Origin: Cenococcum geophilum 1.58
Taxonomy: Eukaryota; Ascomycota; Dothideomycetes; Gloniales; Gloniaceae
NCBI GenBank assembly: GCA_001692895.1
Contig: KV748207.1
Location: 868,001 to 932,000 of the forward strand
DNA: 64,000 nucleotides
Direction of reading: 5' to 3'
The notes beneath the pieces were generated by a model. The model saw nothing but the letters and a program-made list of their open reading frames with translations, made no database searches and had not been told where the DNA came from. The translations under genes were made by a program, and so were the position numbers. Positions 47,196 through 59,450 of this stretch are shown here, one piece after another. Every line of letters starts with the position of its first letter. Positions within the stretch are counted from its first letter, which is position 1.

Positions 47196-47415
47196 TTACA
47201 GCGCTGGTAGAAAATGGTGGATTATGGTAGACGTTATAGTAGACGCAGAGTCACGTAAGCTTACGTGACTTGAGGACCGCATAAAACTTCGAGCAGCGCT
47301 GCTATTCTTCTCCTTTTCTTTCTCTAGCTTTGGATCCTCGTTTATAGACAATCCAATCGTACAGGCTTGCGCGTCCCTCTTGCCGTGCTCATGCCTCGAT
47401 TAACCGAGTCGCTAA
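47196..47415 (-). repeat. Right 220-bp subterminal inverted repeat of the hAT element
   Basis: This is the inverted copy of 44461-44680. Just outside it, at 47421-47452, are two tandem 16-bp units of TTGCCCTGGAAACC(T/G)G, which are not present at the left side. Confidence 0.9.
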
Positions 47416-47710
47416 TACTATTGCCCTGGAAACCTGTTGCCCTGGAAACCGGCCGCCCCTAGCTACCCTTTATTCTGTATATAGACCTGAAACGTATTAA
47501 AAGTCTGATATGAAACGGGCTGTTTTGTTTTAATAAACTTAAACATGTATTAGTTTCGGTTTCAGGTGTTTCTATATAACACTGAGCAGAGCAATACAAA
47601 CTTCTTACCAAATATTTCCAGACTGAAGCTGTCACACAAGAGCTGACGGTAACCGGCGGTATGAGCCCGCAGTATGTCAATGACACTATCAAACTATTCA
47701 CAACGACTAC

Positions 47711-47972
47711 TGTCGACCTGAATCGAAGTTCCTTACTACCATCGTAATACTGTCTGACGACCTAGATCGTCTATACGAACTATGTCTCAGTTGTCTCGTA
47801 TCTTGAGCTCGTATGTCTTATCGAACGTCTCATTACCTGTTTCTCTTAACTATGACCTACTACATGACGACGTCGTCGTTATTGTATTTGGGACCTACCT
47901 AATGTATATAAGAGAGCTTCTAGAGCCCTCTTTAATAAAACAGAGTTCTCATTTCTAATCGTCCGTTTAACA
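47711..47972 (+). repeat. 5' LTR of Copia fossil A (262 bp)
   Basis: It is a direct copy of 59451-59714, starting TGT and ending ACA, and the two differ mainly by transitions. The sequence just inside, GTTATAAGCC, is shared with the start of the third Copia element at 60341 and marks the primer-binding region. Confidence 0.93.
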
Positions 47973-49717
47973 GTTATAAGCCTAGGCCGTCTACTACATC
48001 ATCTTTAATTCCAAAGCCTTTATTCCCATTAATTTTAATTATTATCTTAATTGTAGATAACTACCTATAATAACTTCTCAACAAGAAATCCCTCCCATTA
48101 TTATATCATCCGTTATCCTTATAAGCCTAAATAATTAGGATAAATGGATTAAGGTTATTAAGTTAAAAGCGAATAATAATCGTCTCTAGAAGTATATTAA
48201 CCTATTAATACCTAAGACTGATCTGCTATAGCTTAAAGAACCTATTTATGCCTTATCTAAAGATGCTAATAGCTAGGGGAAGATGAAGCTCGCGGACCTA
48301 GATAAGAAGGAGAAGGAGGAGCTCTATATGCTTAAAGCCGACTATAGGGATAATATAAAGCTATATAGAAAACAGCTATTAGCTCTTAATACGTTGCGTA
48401 GCTATATCCTAAGCTCTATCTTATATACCTACCTTATCTATATATTTAAATGCACCACTACCTATAACGTCTTAGTATCTATTAAGAAGAGAATTACTCC
48501 GACTAACTACGCCTAAAAGCTTTAAATAGCTACTCAATATATAAGGCTTAAGAAGGTGCCTTAGAACTAAAACTTTAAGATCTAGTTATAAGAGTAAAAG
48601 AAGGTATATATAGAGTGCAAGAAGCAAGCTCTACCTAAGGTAGATAGTAATTATTTAGTAAAAGACTTCGTATATATAGTTAAATTAATTATACTAAGCT
48701 AGTTAGAATATTGGAAGAATAAGCTTAATAAGCGTAAGTAGGAGAAAAAGACGCTTCCTACCTTCTTTAAACTAGTTAAAATATACTAAAACCACCGTTA
48801 TATAGACCTCGCCTAGAAGGGCAAAACCCTATAAGGAAGATCCTTTAGAGTTACCTTTAAAGATAAGTTACTAAATTTAAAGCCTAAATTAAAGCCTTAA
48901 TTGTTAGTAGATAAGTAGAAGAAGGAAAGGCAACTGCCGCTAGAGTACCTATATGGAAAGCGTTACTACTTTAACAAATGCTAGTATATTATAGAGTTAA
49001 TTCCTTACCTATTATGGTTTAAACTAAGTAACAAAATTCAGAAGAAGGTAGATAAGAAGATTACTAATATAACGCCCGAAATTAAGGCTTATATTAAGCA
49101 AATTAAAAAGGATAATTAAGCTAATAAGAAGGACGATTAAGCTAATAAAAAGCCAAAGGAAGGTAGTAATTAGAGCTTATAAGGGCCTACTAGAAACTTT
49201 ATAGTTTATTATATAGGATCTAATAATATAACTTCTAATTATAAGCTTTGTAATAGTATAATTCTTAACTTAGAAACTAGCCTATATATCTTTAACAATA
49301 GAGCTAGGTTTATTAGCGATATTAAGCCTATAATAGAACGCGTAGGCTATAGTATAGCTATAGTCACAATTAATAACCTAAAAGGGAAGAGATAGATATA
49401 GCTCTTAGGAGCAGCCTTTATACTAGGCTTCTATACTAACTTAGTATATCTTAATAAGCTTAATAATAAGGGAGTCTACTAGAATAATAAAGAGAACACT
49501 CTCTTCTATAGCGACAACAAGACGTACGCCTACTGTGGCCGCCACTATAGTTAAAACACCATTAAATATAATAAGCCAAAAAGTAACTTACCTAAGGCTT
49601 TATTTGCGACTCAATTAAAGCCAATAAAGTATTTATTAAAGCCTCTACTAAATTAGGCAGAAGGCTATATATAGTACTAGTAAATAGGCTATATAGAAAA
49701 AGATGTAATTAAGTAAC

Positions 49718-50161
49718 TGTAACGTGGCCCGCCTCTACGTCGCCATACGGCCAAAAAGACTAAGAGTGCTTGCGAACTTGTCGCAAGCGCGGCGGGACCT
49801 AATATATATACTCTTACAATTGCCCTCTCCTCTGCGCGCTCGTCCCCGAGCGCGCGCAGGGATTCCTCTATGCACCCATTCCGGGCCACAGGGATTAAAC
49901 GCCAAGAGTATCACTATATTAGTTAGTCCCCAGTAACGTAAGCGATCGGACTTAGCCGACCCGCCTTATCGCATAGATGTATATTAGACTATACTAGAGC
50001 GAAGTAACCGATAGGGATCGAACCCATAATACTTGGCCCCAGTAAGTTCGCAAGCACAATTGTAACGTGGCCCGCCTCCACGTCGCCATACGGCTAAAAA
50101 GACTGAGAGTGCTTGCGAACTTGTCGCAAGCGCGGCGGGACCTAATATATATACTCTTATA
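49718..50161. mobile_element. TRIM-like miniature LTR element (444 bp) inside Copia fossil A
   Basis: Two 101-bp direct terminal repeats (49718-49818 and 50061-50161) start TGTAACGTGG. They are nearly identical, and the left one ends TTACA. The flanks 49713-49717 and 50162-50166 are both GTAAC, a perfect 5-bp duplication. The 242-bp internal part has no coding capacity, so it fits a terminal-repeat retrotransposon in miniature, mobilised by another element. It contains a strong GC-rich hairpin (about 49837-49862). On its minus strand, at 50011-50027, a 17-nt tRNA T-arm look-alike has a canonical TTCGATC loop. The GC-rich repeats contrast with the RIP-altered host element. Confidence 0.9.
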
Positions 50162-52677
50162 GTAACTACCTTAGTTAATAACGGGCGCGATTATAAAAGG
50201 CCTAATAATAGTAGAATATAAATTATATGGAGTAAGTAAAGCTTATAAGGTGGTATCTAGAAGACCTCTAACTTAGTCACTAGTTCCTTTCTATAGAATC
50301 TACCTTAATTTAATACCTGGAATAGTTGTATTTAATAGTAATAAGTATACGGTATACTTCCTTAATAACGCAACGCGAATAAATAAGGTAGAGATAATGG
50401 CTAAGAAGTTGTCCCTTACCTAAATTGTTATTAAATATTACAATATTATTAAACGACAATATGGCTTTAAGGTAGCTATTATCTATATAAATAGAGAAAT
50501 ATCTCTTATAGGCAAATTTAAGGAATGGGCAGCTAAATAAGGAATTAGTATTAAAAGATTAGTACCTAATACTTAATCACAGAACGGTCCAGCGGAATAA
50601 TCTAGGGGGGTAATTATATAGAAGGCTTGGTGTATAAGAATTAAGGCTTATCTATTAAAGGAGCTATATCCTAAAGTCTATAAAGCAGCTACCTATCTAC
50701 TTAATTAAACGCCTAGTAAAAGACTTGGGTAGTAGATACCTTTTAAAAGAATCTAGTTAGCTATGGGTATATTACCACTAAAACTATATATAGGCCACCT
50801 ATAAGTCTACGGCTGTAGGGCCTACCCTCTTAAGTATAATATTTTACGCCTAAATAAGCTCGCGTTAAGGGCCTATATAGGATATCTAGTAGGATATAAT
50901 TTAACGAATATATTCCAAATCTACATTCCTAGTTAAAAGAAGGTTATAAGAACCAGAGACGTAAAGTTTAATAAGCGGTTACTTTATAATAACTTATAGC
51001 CAGATTTAGCGAATATACTCTAAGTTAAAACTAACTAAATATTAGAAATTATTAATGTCTATTAAATATAGGATCTTTAAGATAAATTAGAATTGTTATC
51101 TAATAAAAGCGATAAGACTTAAGACGAGATTTAAGTTAATACTAAAGGGAGATAATAGGTAGAATCTAGTAGAAATAAGGAAGAGCCTAATATTAAAAGT
51201 AGTAAGTAACAAGATTTAAGCTCCAAAAATAACTTAGCTTTAGGGCTTCCTACCCTAAATAAGATACTAGAACCTAACTTACTGGAGCCTCTACTACCAT
51301 CCTTAAATACCTTAGTAAAAAAGCCGCATTATATCCTAGTTCCGACTAATAAAGCTAAGCTAAAAAAGAAGATTAATAGCAATATAGGAGAGCAAAATAT
51401 AGTTAAAGGAAAGAGACTTAAAGGACAATTAAAGATCTATATAGGCTTTCTTGCTAATATCACTAACCAGAGCCTTCTAGCTTAAAAATTAGCCTTTAAT
51501 ATAGGGCTTATATTTCACAAAAAGCTATACCGTAATTAGCTCCCACCGCCGCCTAGGAATTAAAAGGAGCTTTAAAGATATTAATATAAGGAAGAATTCG
51601 CGGCTGCTGCTTAGAAGAAGTATATAGACCTTTAAAATTGAGGAACGTTTTAAGTCGTTAACGAGATAATCTATATTAAAACCGTACCTATTATCTAGGT
51701 ATTTATATATAAAACTAATATTAACGGATATCTAACGAGATTTAAAGCTTATCTTTACGTATAAGGTAATCTGCAAGAGTTAGTTTATAAGAACACCTAT
51801 ACCGCAACTTTAGCAGTAAGATCGTTTAGAGCCTTAATAGCTATTATTGTAATATTTAACCTAGACTGCTAGTAAGGCAACGCTATTAATATATTTGTAA
51901 ATAGTATAATTAACGAGGTTGTATACGTCAAGTATTTAGATAAATTTTTAGTTAAGGGTAAGTGCCTACTTCTCCAAAGAGCGCTTTACGGATTAAGGCG
52001 ATTACCTCTGCTATAGCACGGTAACTTAACAACAACGCTAAAAAAAGGAAGGCTTAAAGCTAGTAGCGGAGGAACCTTACCTATATCACAATAATTGGCT
52101 AATAGTCTTCTTCTATATTAACAATATTATAGCTATATTTAGGAAGAAAGATCTACTTAAGCTTTAAACCTTTAAGGAGCACCTTATAAGAAAGTATAAG
52201 ATAAAGAACCTAGGTAACCTTACCTGGTTCTTAAATTTTTAAATTATCCGTAATAGAAAGAATAGGAAGCTCTAGCTTAGCTAGGATTCCTATATTAATA
52301 AAATTATAATAAGCTTTAAAGTTAAAGATTATCGCAAAATATATATACTAATAGGTATTAAGGAACTTAAGCCTAATCTAGAGCAAGCCTCTAAGTAGGA
52401 TACCTACGCCTATTAGAGGAAAGTTGGATCTATACTTTATATAGCTAATATTACTTATCTAGATATAGTAAAAACAGTAAGTAAGCTATTAGAATTCTTA
52501 TAAAATCCGTTACTAATTTACGACGCAGCTGCTATAAGGGCAATTGCCTACCTTAATTAAACTAAAACTCTTATAATTAAGTACTTAAAGGAGAATATAA
52601 TAAACCAGATCTTTATAAGGGCTAGTAATATATTATTTAGCGATAACCTAGTAAGTAGAAAGAGTATAGAAGGTTAT

Positions 52678-52847
52678 TATCGGTATACTCGCTTTATTAA
52701 CGTGCACGAATATCACTTATAGTGGTACGTATGCGGTATTGAAGTTAGTAGTTAATTGTTGTCTAGAAGAAAGGGGTTGCTCTAAGGTTAGATAGTTAGT
52801 CTTACTTTATAGTCCTATAACTACGTCACGTAATTAATATTCCAACA
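52678..52847 (-). repeat. LTR of Copia fossil B (left copy, 170 bp)
   Basis: This is a direct copy of 58729-58898. The right copy ends CCGACA, and the element's ends are imperfect inverted TGTCGG/CCGACA-type termini. It is the 3' LTR in the element's own orientation. Confidence 0.92.
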
Positions 52848-55800
52848 CTAGAGCAACTCTAAAAAGAAGGCTAATCTACACTCCAAAGTTAAGTCTTCTA
52901 GACTACTCGTAATATATACGCGATAGTGACTTTCTGCCGAATTCTACCGTATTACCGAATTCTGCCAAATTCTGCCGAACCTAACTTCTGCTAACCAATT
53001 AGGATTTTCCATCCCCGGGATAGAAAATCGCTATTAGCTTGCTTAGTACTAGCGCCAACACTAAACCAAAGTTAAATCCGTTCGCTTAACCCACCCTACA
53101 GCTCGTAATTCAACTTAATTCGTGTTAATAAGCTATAATAGTGCCGTATAGGGCTTACCCTTTATTATAGCGTCCGTAGAGTTAGTATCTCCATTAATCT
53201 ACTTAACTTTAGTAATCTATCTTCGTTTATAAGCTTAGCAAAGGCATATTATATTAATTATTAAGCGTTTCTCTTACGTAGTTCCTAGTTGGATAAGATA
53301 GTTATATAAAGACTTTAAATTAGTATAGAGAATAAGTAGTAAGTTAACCTATAAGACCTTATCTAGCGTGGATTTAATTACAGCGCCTATGTTGAAACTA
53401 TATGCTATGCCGTATAACTCTAAGGCTAATACACTCCTAGTAACTCTTTTACACTTAATTAAGGACTAGTAGACAATATTTACCTTATTTAAGGCGTCTG
53501 CTAGTATAAGTACGTAGCCGATTTGCGAAGATAAGTCCTTATTATTAGTAAAGGAAGCGTCTGTAAATACTAGGAGTTATAAGGTATTAACGTCTAGCTT
53601 AATAAACTTTAGGCCTCTATTTACGTTCTTAATCTACTAGCTTAATTGCTTATTAAGACTCTTTATATTATCTTTAACTAGGTTAATTACCTAGGTAGTA
53701 AAGGATAGGTTAAATAAGGCCTTTAGCTGACAGACTAAGGCAATATAGGCTCCTCTAGCGCGTTAAGCGATATACTAGTCCTTTAGCATAAGTAGGCCAC
53801 GCGTAACTCCTCTAAAGCTAGTGCTGTCTACTAGCGTAGTATTAACCACACTAAGGTTCTTACACTAGCGCTTTTACGTTAGCGTAATACTTCTATCTTA
53901 TATTAATTAAATAAGTCCTTTGTTAAACTTAATTAGTATATTAGCGGTTAATTGCTCTCGCTCTTTAGCCATAAATTTAGCCTTATATAGTTCGCTTTAT
54001 TCAGCCTCTATAAAGGTATTATCTGCGAGGAATAGTATATTATTAGTTTATAAGCCGACAATTCTAAAAGGCTTGTCGCTGTAGAGCAAGTAAGGGTTAT
54101 ACGTGGACTAGTCTATTCGCAGCTAATTAACATAGTATAAATAGTAGGTTTTAAACCAGTAGTTTCCAGCTTTAGGTACTCCGTAAAGTGGCTTTATAAC
54201 CTTTAAAACGGAGTCTATATTAATTCCTAATTATTTATTTAGCTTATGTGGTAGTCGTATATAGAACTTGCGGTTTAGGTTTATAGTAGACTAGACATAG
54301 GCTTATGAGATGTCTTGGAGGTAGAGTTATATCTATAGTAGCATAGCAGCGATATAGAGAATCAGCCGCTAGCTAACTTGTTAAATTATTAGTGACTAAG
54401 TAAGGACCAGCTCTTTCTCTAAGTCATTATAGGCCTATATAACGAGTCGTAATTTCTTAAAGGCTTTATTAGTTCCCTTATTCTTAATCTTATTAATAAA
54501 CTATAAATTAAAGAGTCTGACCCCCTTTGGTATATCGTGTAATTTAATAATCTTAAAGACGCCTTTCTTAAGTAGGCCTATGACCTCCTTTTGTTATAAA
54601 GCGCTAAATTAGGTGTTACTATCGTTCTATAAGTAAATAGTAGTGCCAGCCGTATCTACGGTATCATCGTCCTGTAAGTAAATAGCGATATCTATAATAT
54701 CCGCAATATCCGCAATATCACTCGTAAAAGTGTCTATATCTATCGTAGCATCTATAACAGTTGTGTCTGCAACAGCTATAAGCAATAGGTATTTACGGGG
54801 GCGACCTCTACCTTACTTTAGCGGTAGCTATAGTTTAGCCTTAGGTAACGATTAAGGTTTAGCTAGTAAAGGTACTAGTTTATCTAATTTAGCAGACTTT
54901 TATGGTTCGACTAGGTCTTATAGGTCTAGTAGGTAAGGTTTTACAACTATAGAGCGGAAGGTCATAGGCCTATTTAGTAGCTTTACGGTATAGGTCTTAC
55001 TGTTAACGGTAAGTAGTATATATAGTCCGTCCCAATAACTACTTTAGCTAGTATTGCCTTCTCTCTAGACTAAGACAGGCGAACTAGGTAGAAGGCCATA
55101 AATAGCGTTAGTTTGTGGTCTATTTTATATATTAAGAGCGTTAGCAATCTATTATTCAGCTTATAGCTTCTAGATTTCCACCATTGCTTTCTTAATAGCC
55201 GCAGCTCGTTATATAACTAAAGGTAATAGTGCGTCCAATTTAACCATTTAGGGGTAGGCTCCAAAGACTAGAAGTGTAGGGACTAGGCCTTTTGGGCCGG
55301 CCGTGTCATTAATAGCTTTAAAGGCCATTTATAGGGCCATCTCCTTACTAATTTCAGGGATTTCAGTCGTAATAATTTAGTAGGCTTATTATAGCGGGCC
55401 GTGGTAGCGTTCTACCATTCTAATGGAATTATATAATTCGACTAGAACCAACTTTATAGTTGCTCCTATAGTAGCTATATAGTGCTTAAACTCCTTACTA
55501 ACAAAGTTCTTCTTAGCGTCTATAGTAATTAAGTTTAGTAGTCCTAAATAGCTGTCAATCTAGCATATTTAAAGAATATCCTAAGTATACTTGGCGCTAA
55601 TATCTCGTAGCTATCTACTAGCTTAAAATTAAGTTGCTTCGTCGACTATATATAGTAGGGGGGAGCCGCTAATATATATAATGTTAACGATAATATTATA
55701 ATTAAAATTAACGTCGTCTTATAAGGTAAAGTAAAATCTACCTAGGGGTCTACTAAACTTCTAGCAGTGGTGGTAGAGTCTAGTTAGTTCTTCAATAGCA

Positions 55801-58211
55801 GATCTGTTAGTGTTATAGCCGTAGCCAGCCTTATTAAGAAGCTTTTACAGTCTATTAACTAACGGGTAACCAAATTAACAGTATAGACGTCGTAGTTCTA
55901 CGTCAGTTAAGTAGTAAGGGTTTATATTAAAAGACTTAACTAAATAAGACTGTAGGGAGAAGCTCTATAGGAGAAATAGGTGGCCAAATTATCTAACTAC
56001 TAGCACCTTTTTAGTGCGAGTAATAATGACGTCTTTTAGGTTATTGTATTTAATATAGAGTTTATCTATATCTGCTAAGCAAAGTAGGAAAGGAGTATCT
56101 GCTTTAATAATATAGAATTATACCTTGCCTATAGGGCTGTTAACGTCTATAGTTTTAATAAACGTAGAGGCTCCAATCCCAAATTAGATAGTTACTTAGC
56201 CCTTAGTTAAGATATTAAGACTTACGGACTTATCTACGGCCTATAGAGCTTAGAATTAACTATAGCCAGCTATAGACTTATATAAAGCACCCGTATTAAT
56301 TATAATTCCCATAAAGACCGTCAAGGTGTATCGTGACGCTGTGGCTGTAGCCGTACTATAGGCAAATGGGTCGGTCTCCGTGTAAGGTTCCGTAGTAGAC
56401 TCCGTAGTAAGTTCTAAAGCTGTAAGCAGGTGTGTACAAGCCTTACTAGCTAGCTCTACGCTTATAGAGGTTGCTTCCTCCGTAGTAAGTATTCTAAAAG
56501 TAGTAATATAGGTAGAACTATCGTTAGGTTCTCCAGCATCGCTCCTAGAGTCGTCAGCGTCTTATATATAGGCTTTAAAGTCTAAATCATTATCTTTATC
56601 TCTTTCGCAAGCAGCAACGTATTACTTAAAGTGGTTGTTAAAGTTGCCCTTATTGCGGCCCTTAATATTAATAAAGCGTCTTTTATAGTCATCTCTAGAC
56701 CAATTACGCTCCTCCTTTATATATTTCCATAAACGGCAGTCCTCCTTCTTGCAGATATAGCACTTGGCCTTTAGTCTACCATTAGTTCTATAAGAGCAAT
56801 TACTACTATAGCAATTAGTGTTTCGGTCTCGACTTTAGTCATTCTAATAGTAGCGTCAATCTATAAAAAAGGCTTAGTAAGACGGTCTCATTAAGGCCTA
56901 TAAGGGGTGTTCTTTTTCCTATATAATAATAGAGGATTATAGTTTACTAATTAACTAAGAGAGGTCTTCTAAGGGGTTAGAGACAGTAATACGGCATACT
57001 AGTACTCCCTGGCAAGCAGTAACTAACTTATTTATAAGAATGCGGTTTATACGGAAGTCTAGGTATAGTCTATAACGTTGCTTTAGCAGTTTATTTATAA
57101 GCAGTTAGAAGTTCTAATAGATTAACTTATTAGGGTTCTCGTCCATAACTTCTTAAAGGGTTATACTATTCTACTCTATAAGGTTCTTACGGTAGTATTC
57201 TAGCCCTTTAAAAAACTGTCGCATATAGTTATAGGCTTTAGTAAAAGGTCTTAACTTAAGGTTACTATTATAGTAGTGGTCCTAAGTAAGCCCTTTTAGT
57301 ATACTAGGGAATGCTACTATATAGCCTTCTAGTGGCAAGCCAGATCTCTTGTAGATATTATAGAAGATAGTTAACTTAAAGTTAAAGCTATTACTAACTC
57401 CATTATACTTTTAGTTATCTATGTAGATCTTTATAATTATAGCCACCTCTTTACTATATCTAGGTCCTTGTCTAGGTCCTTACTCCACACTAGGCATAGC
57501 TAGTTTAGGTAGTATATATATGTGTAGCTGCTACGGTTGCTGCGGCTGCTATAGCTGCTATAGTTGCTGTTCTCTTAGCCATAGCAGTTAGTTAATAAGA
57601 GCATAGATTTAGTTATAATTGGAGGATTAAGGACTAGGAGGAGTAGTAGGGGTAGTAGGGGCAGCGACCGGAGTAGCTAGTGGTATAGTAATTGGAGTAG
57701 CTGGCGGTATAGCGATTGGAGTAGCTAGTAGTACAGCGAGCTTATTTAGGGTCGTATTAAGTCGGTCTTACAGAGCCACAGTAATCATTGGCTTAATATT
57801 ATTAAGGGCTAGACCAATCTCTTCGTCTATCCATTTGTGAAACTCTTCTTTATTAGTAATATCCGTTAGTACCTTGCCAAGGGAGTATCTCTTATCTTGC
57901 TTAATAATATATACTCCTCTCTTAACTAGGTATTTACGGATTCCCATTTTAGTATTAGATCGTACTTATATAAAGATCTCTAGTATAAAGTCCTTAAAGT
58001 CTTCCTAAAACACTATCCACAATAAAGAGTCTGTAAGGTTGGATTGTGTGTATAGGTACATCTTAGTCTCCATATACTCCGCTAGATTGTTATCTATAGC
58101 CGTCTCTAAGTCGATTCCGTTGCCGTATTTAGCAATTCTTTCCTTCTAGTCAATTTCTATATTGTTATATTTTCGTGTATATTTAGTTTAAGGTTAAGTA
58201 GAGGTTCTAGA

Positions 58212-58319
58212 GGTTTAAGTTTAAGGTTAAGGTTTAAGGTTAGGGTTAAGGTTGAGGTTAAGGTTGAGGTTAAGGGTTATATTGAGGCCAGGGGTGTAGT
58301 TAAGGTTAAGGTTAAGGGT
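58212..58319. repeat. Telomere-like TTAAGG/TTAGGG array in Copia fossil B
   Basis: About a dozen degenerate 6-bp units, mostly GGTTAA with some GGTTGA and one TTAGGG, lie near the 5' end of fossil B's gag. The units resemble fungal telomere repeats but are imperfect and lie inside a transposon. Confidence 0.8.
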
Positions 58320-58390
58320 GTAAAGGTATATACGTATCCTATTAACAAATTTACAGTTCTTAGACACTATAGACAATTCTTAGCAGAGAT

Positions 58391-58690
58391 ATGGTCCTCT
58401 AGGCGATTTAACGCGTTAATAGTTAAGTTAATACGTGGTTTTAAGCTTTAAGGGTCCTCTAGGCGATCTAGCGTATTAGCGAGCTAATACGTGGTCTTAA
58501 GCTTTAAGGATAACGTAGCTCTCTCTAAGTAAAGATATGGTTCTCTAGGCAATCTAATACATTAGCAGTTAAGCTAATACGTAGTTTTAAGCTTTAAGGG
58601 TAATATAGTTTTCTCCTTTAACTAAAATAGGGCGATAGCTCTGCGATCTAACGCGTTAGTAGTTAAGCTAATATGTGGTTTTAAGCTTTG
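58391..58690. repeat. Tandem repeats (about four units) in the leader of Copia fossil B
   Basis: Units share CTCTAGGCGATCTAACGCG and a TTAAGCTTTAAGG end, spaced about 56-90 bp apart. They lie between the 5' LTR of the minus-strand element and its gag. Confidence 0.85.
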
Positions 58691-58728
58691 CTATTACGTA
58701 TTTCCTAATCTATACGTCTACTGATTAG

Positions 58729-58898
58729 TATCGGTATACTTGCTTTATCAACGTGCACAAATATCACTTATAGTAGTACGTATGCGGTGTTGAAGTTAGT
58801 AGTTAATTGTTGTCTAGAAGAAAGGGGTTGCTCTAAGGTTAGACAGTTAGTCTCGCTTCATAGTCCCGTGACTACATCACGTGATTAATGTTCCGACA
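58729..58898 (-). repeat. LTR of Copia fossil B (right copy, 170 bp; 5' LTR of the element)
   Basis: It matches 52678-52847 over its whole length and ends ATGTTCCGACA directly before the GTTAT duplication. Confidence 0.92.
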
Positions 58899-59450
58899 GT
58901 TATTTATTTACCTTATTTAGAGGGCTAATTAACTAGCAATTTATAAAGTAGAAGTTAGTAATAAAATTAAGCATAAAAGCAGAGCTCCTAGCCCTATTAC
59001 ATACAGCTACTAAGTTAATTTAGTAGTAGCGATTCTTTAAAGAAATTGGATTTAACCCTAATAAGAAGCAAATAATATATTGTAATAACCTGTAAATAAT
59101 TTAACTACTTACTAAAAGCAACATAGAGCTTAATACTAAGCTTTAATACGTTAATATCTATTACTACTAGCTCCGCTAGGAAGTTTATAAAGAAAGCATT
59201 AATATTAAATAGGTACCTACTATAGATATAATAGCAAACGGCCTAATAAAGGCTCTGCCTTATTAAAAGCATAAGATATTTATTTAGTAATTAAACCTCG
59301 TTAATATTAAGGATCTAATTTAATTTAATTTAAATAATATTTAGGTAAGGTAAATATATAGAGGATTTCCTTTAACTTAACACCAAATTGCTATTATAAC
59401 TTTTTAGTATTTTCTACAGCAGCCTAAAAGGCTCTATATAGCTGGGGGGG

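Larger units (their letters stand above)
44287..47584 (+). mobile_element. hAT DNA transposon, 3.3 kb, inserted in GMC exon 4
   Basis: The ends are short imperfect inverted repeats, CAGTGATGTATAGAAAC at the left and CAGTGTTATATAGAAAC read inward from the right. The flanks 44279-44286 and 47585-47592 are both AGCAGAGC, a perfect 8-bp duplication. Inside the ends lie 220-bp subterminal inverted repeats (44461-44680 and 47196-47415) that bracket the transposase region. The coding part is AT-rich with many TAA/TAG codons, as expected after RIP, so the copy is dead. The inverted repeats stay GC-richer than the coding part. Confidence 0.93.
52678..58898 (-). mobile_element. Copia LTR retrotransposon fossil B (minus strand), nested in fossil A
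   Basis: Ty1/Copia family on the minus strand, 6.2 kb. LTRs of 170 bp lie at 52678-52847 and 58729-58898, and the target duplication GTTAT at 52673-52677 and 58899-58903. The insertion is in the RNase H part of fossil A. Read on the minus strand from the right, there is a leader with tandem repeats, gag (about 57-58.2 kb) and a zinc knuckle (about 56.7-56.85). Next come protease (about 56.1-56.4), integrase (about 55.3-56.0), reverse transcriptase (about 53.9-54.6) and RNase H (about 53.1-53.8). It is heavily broken by many stops. It is younger than fossil A because it sits inside it. Confidence 0.92.

Noticed and set aside
44461-47415. A separate transposon nested inside the hAT element
   Set aside because: The 220-bp inverted repeats have no flanking duplication, and the transposase is of hAT type like the outer ends, so one element is simpler.
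50011-50085. A tRNA gene on the minus strand
   Set aside because: Only the T arm is convincing. The matching 5' acceptor strand, D arm and anticodon arm are absent, so it is kept as a motif within the TRIM-like element.
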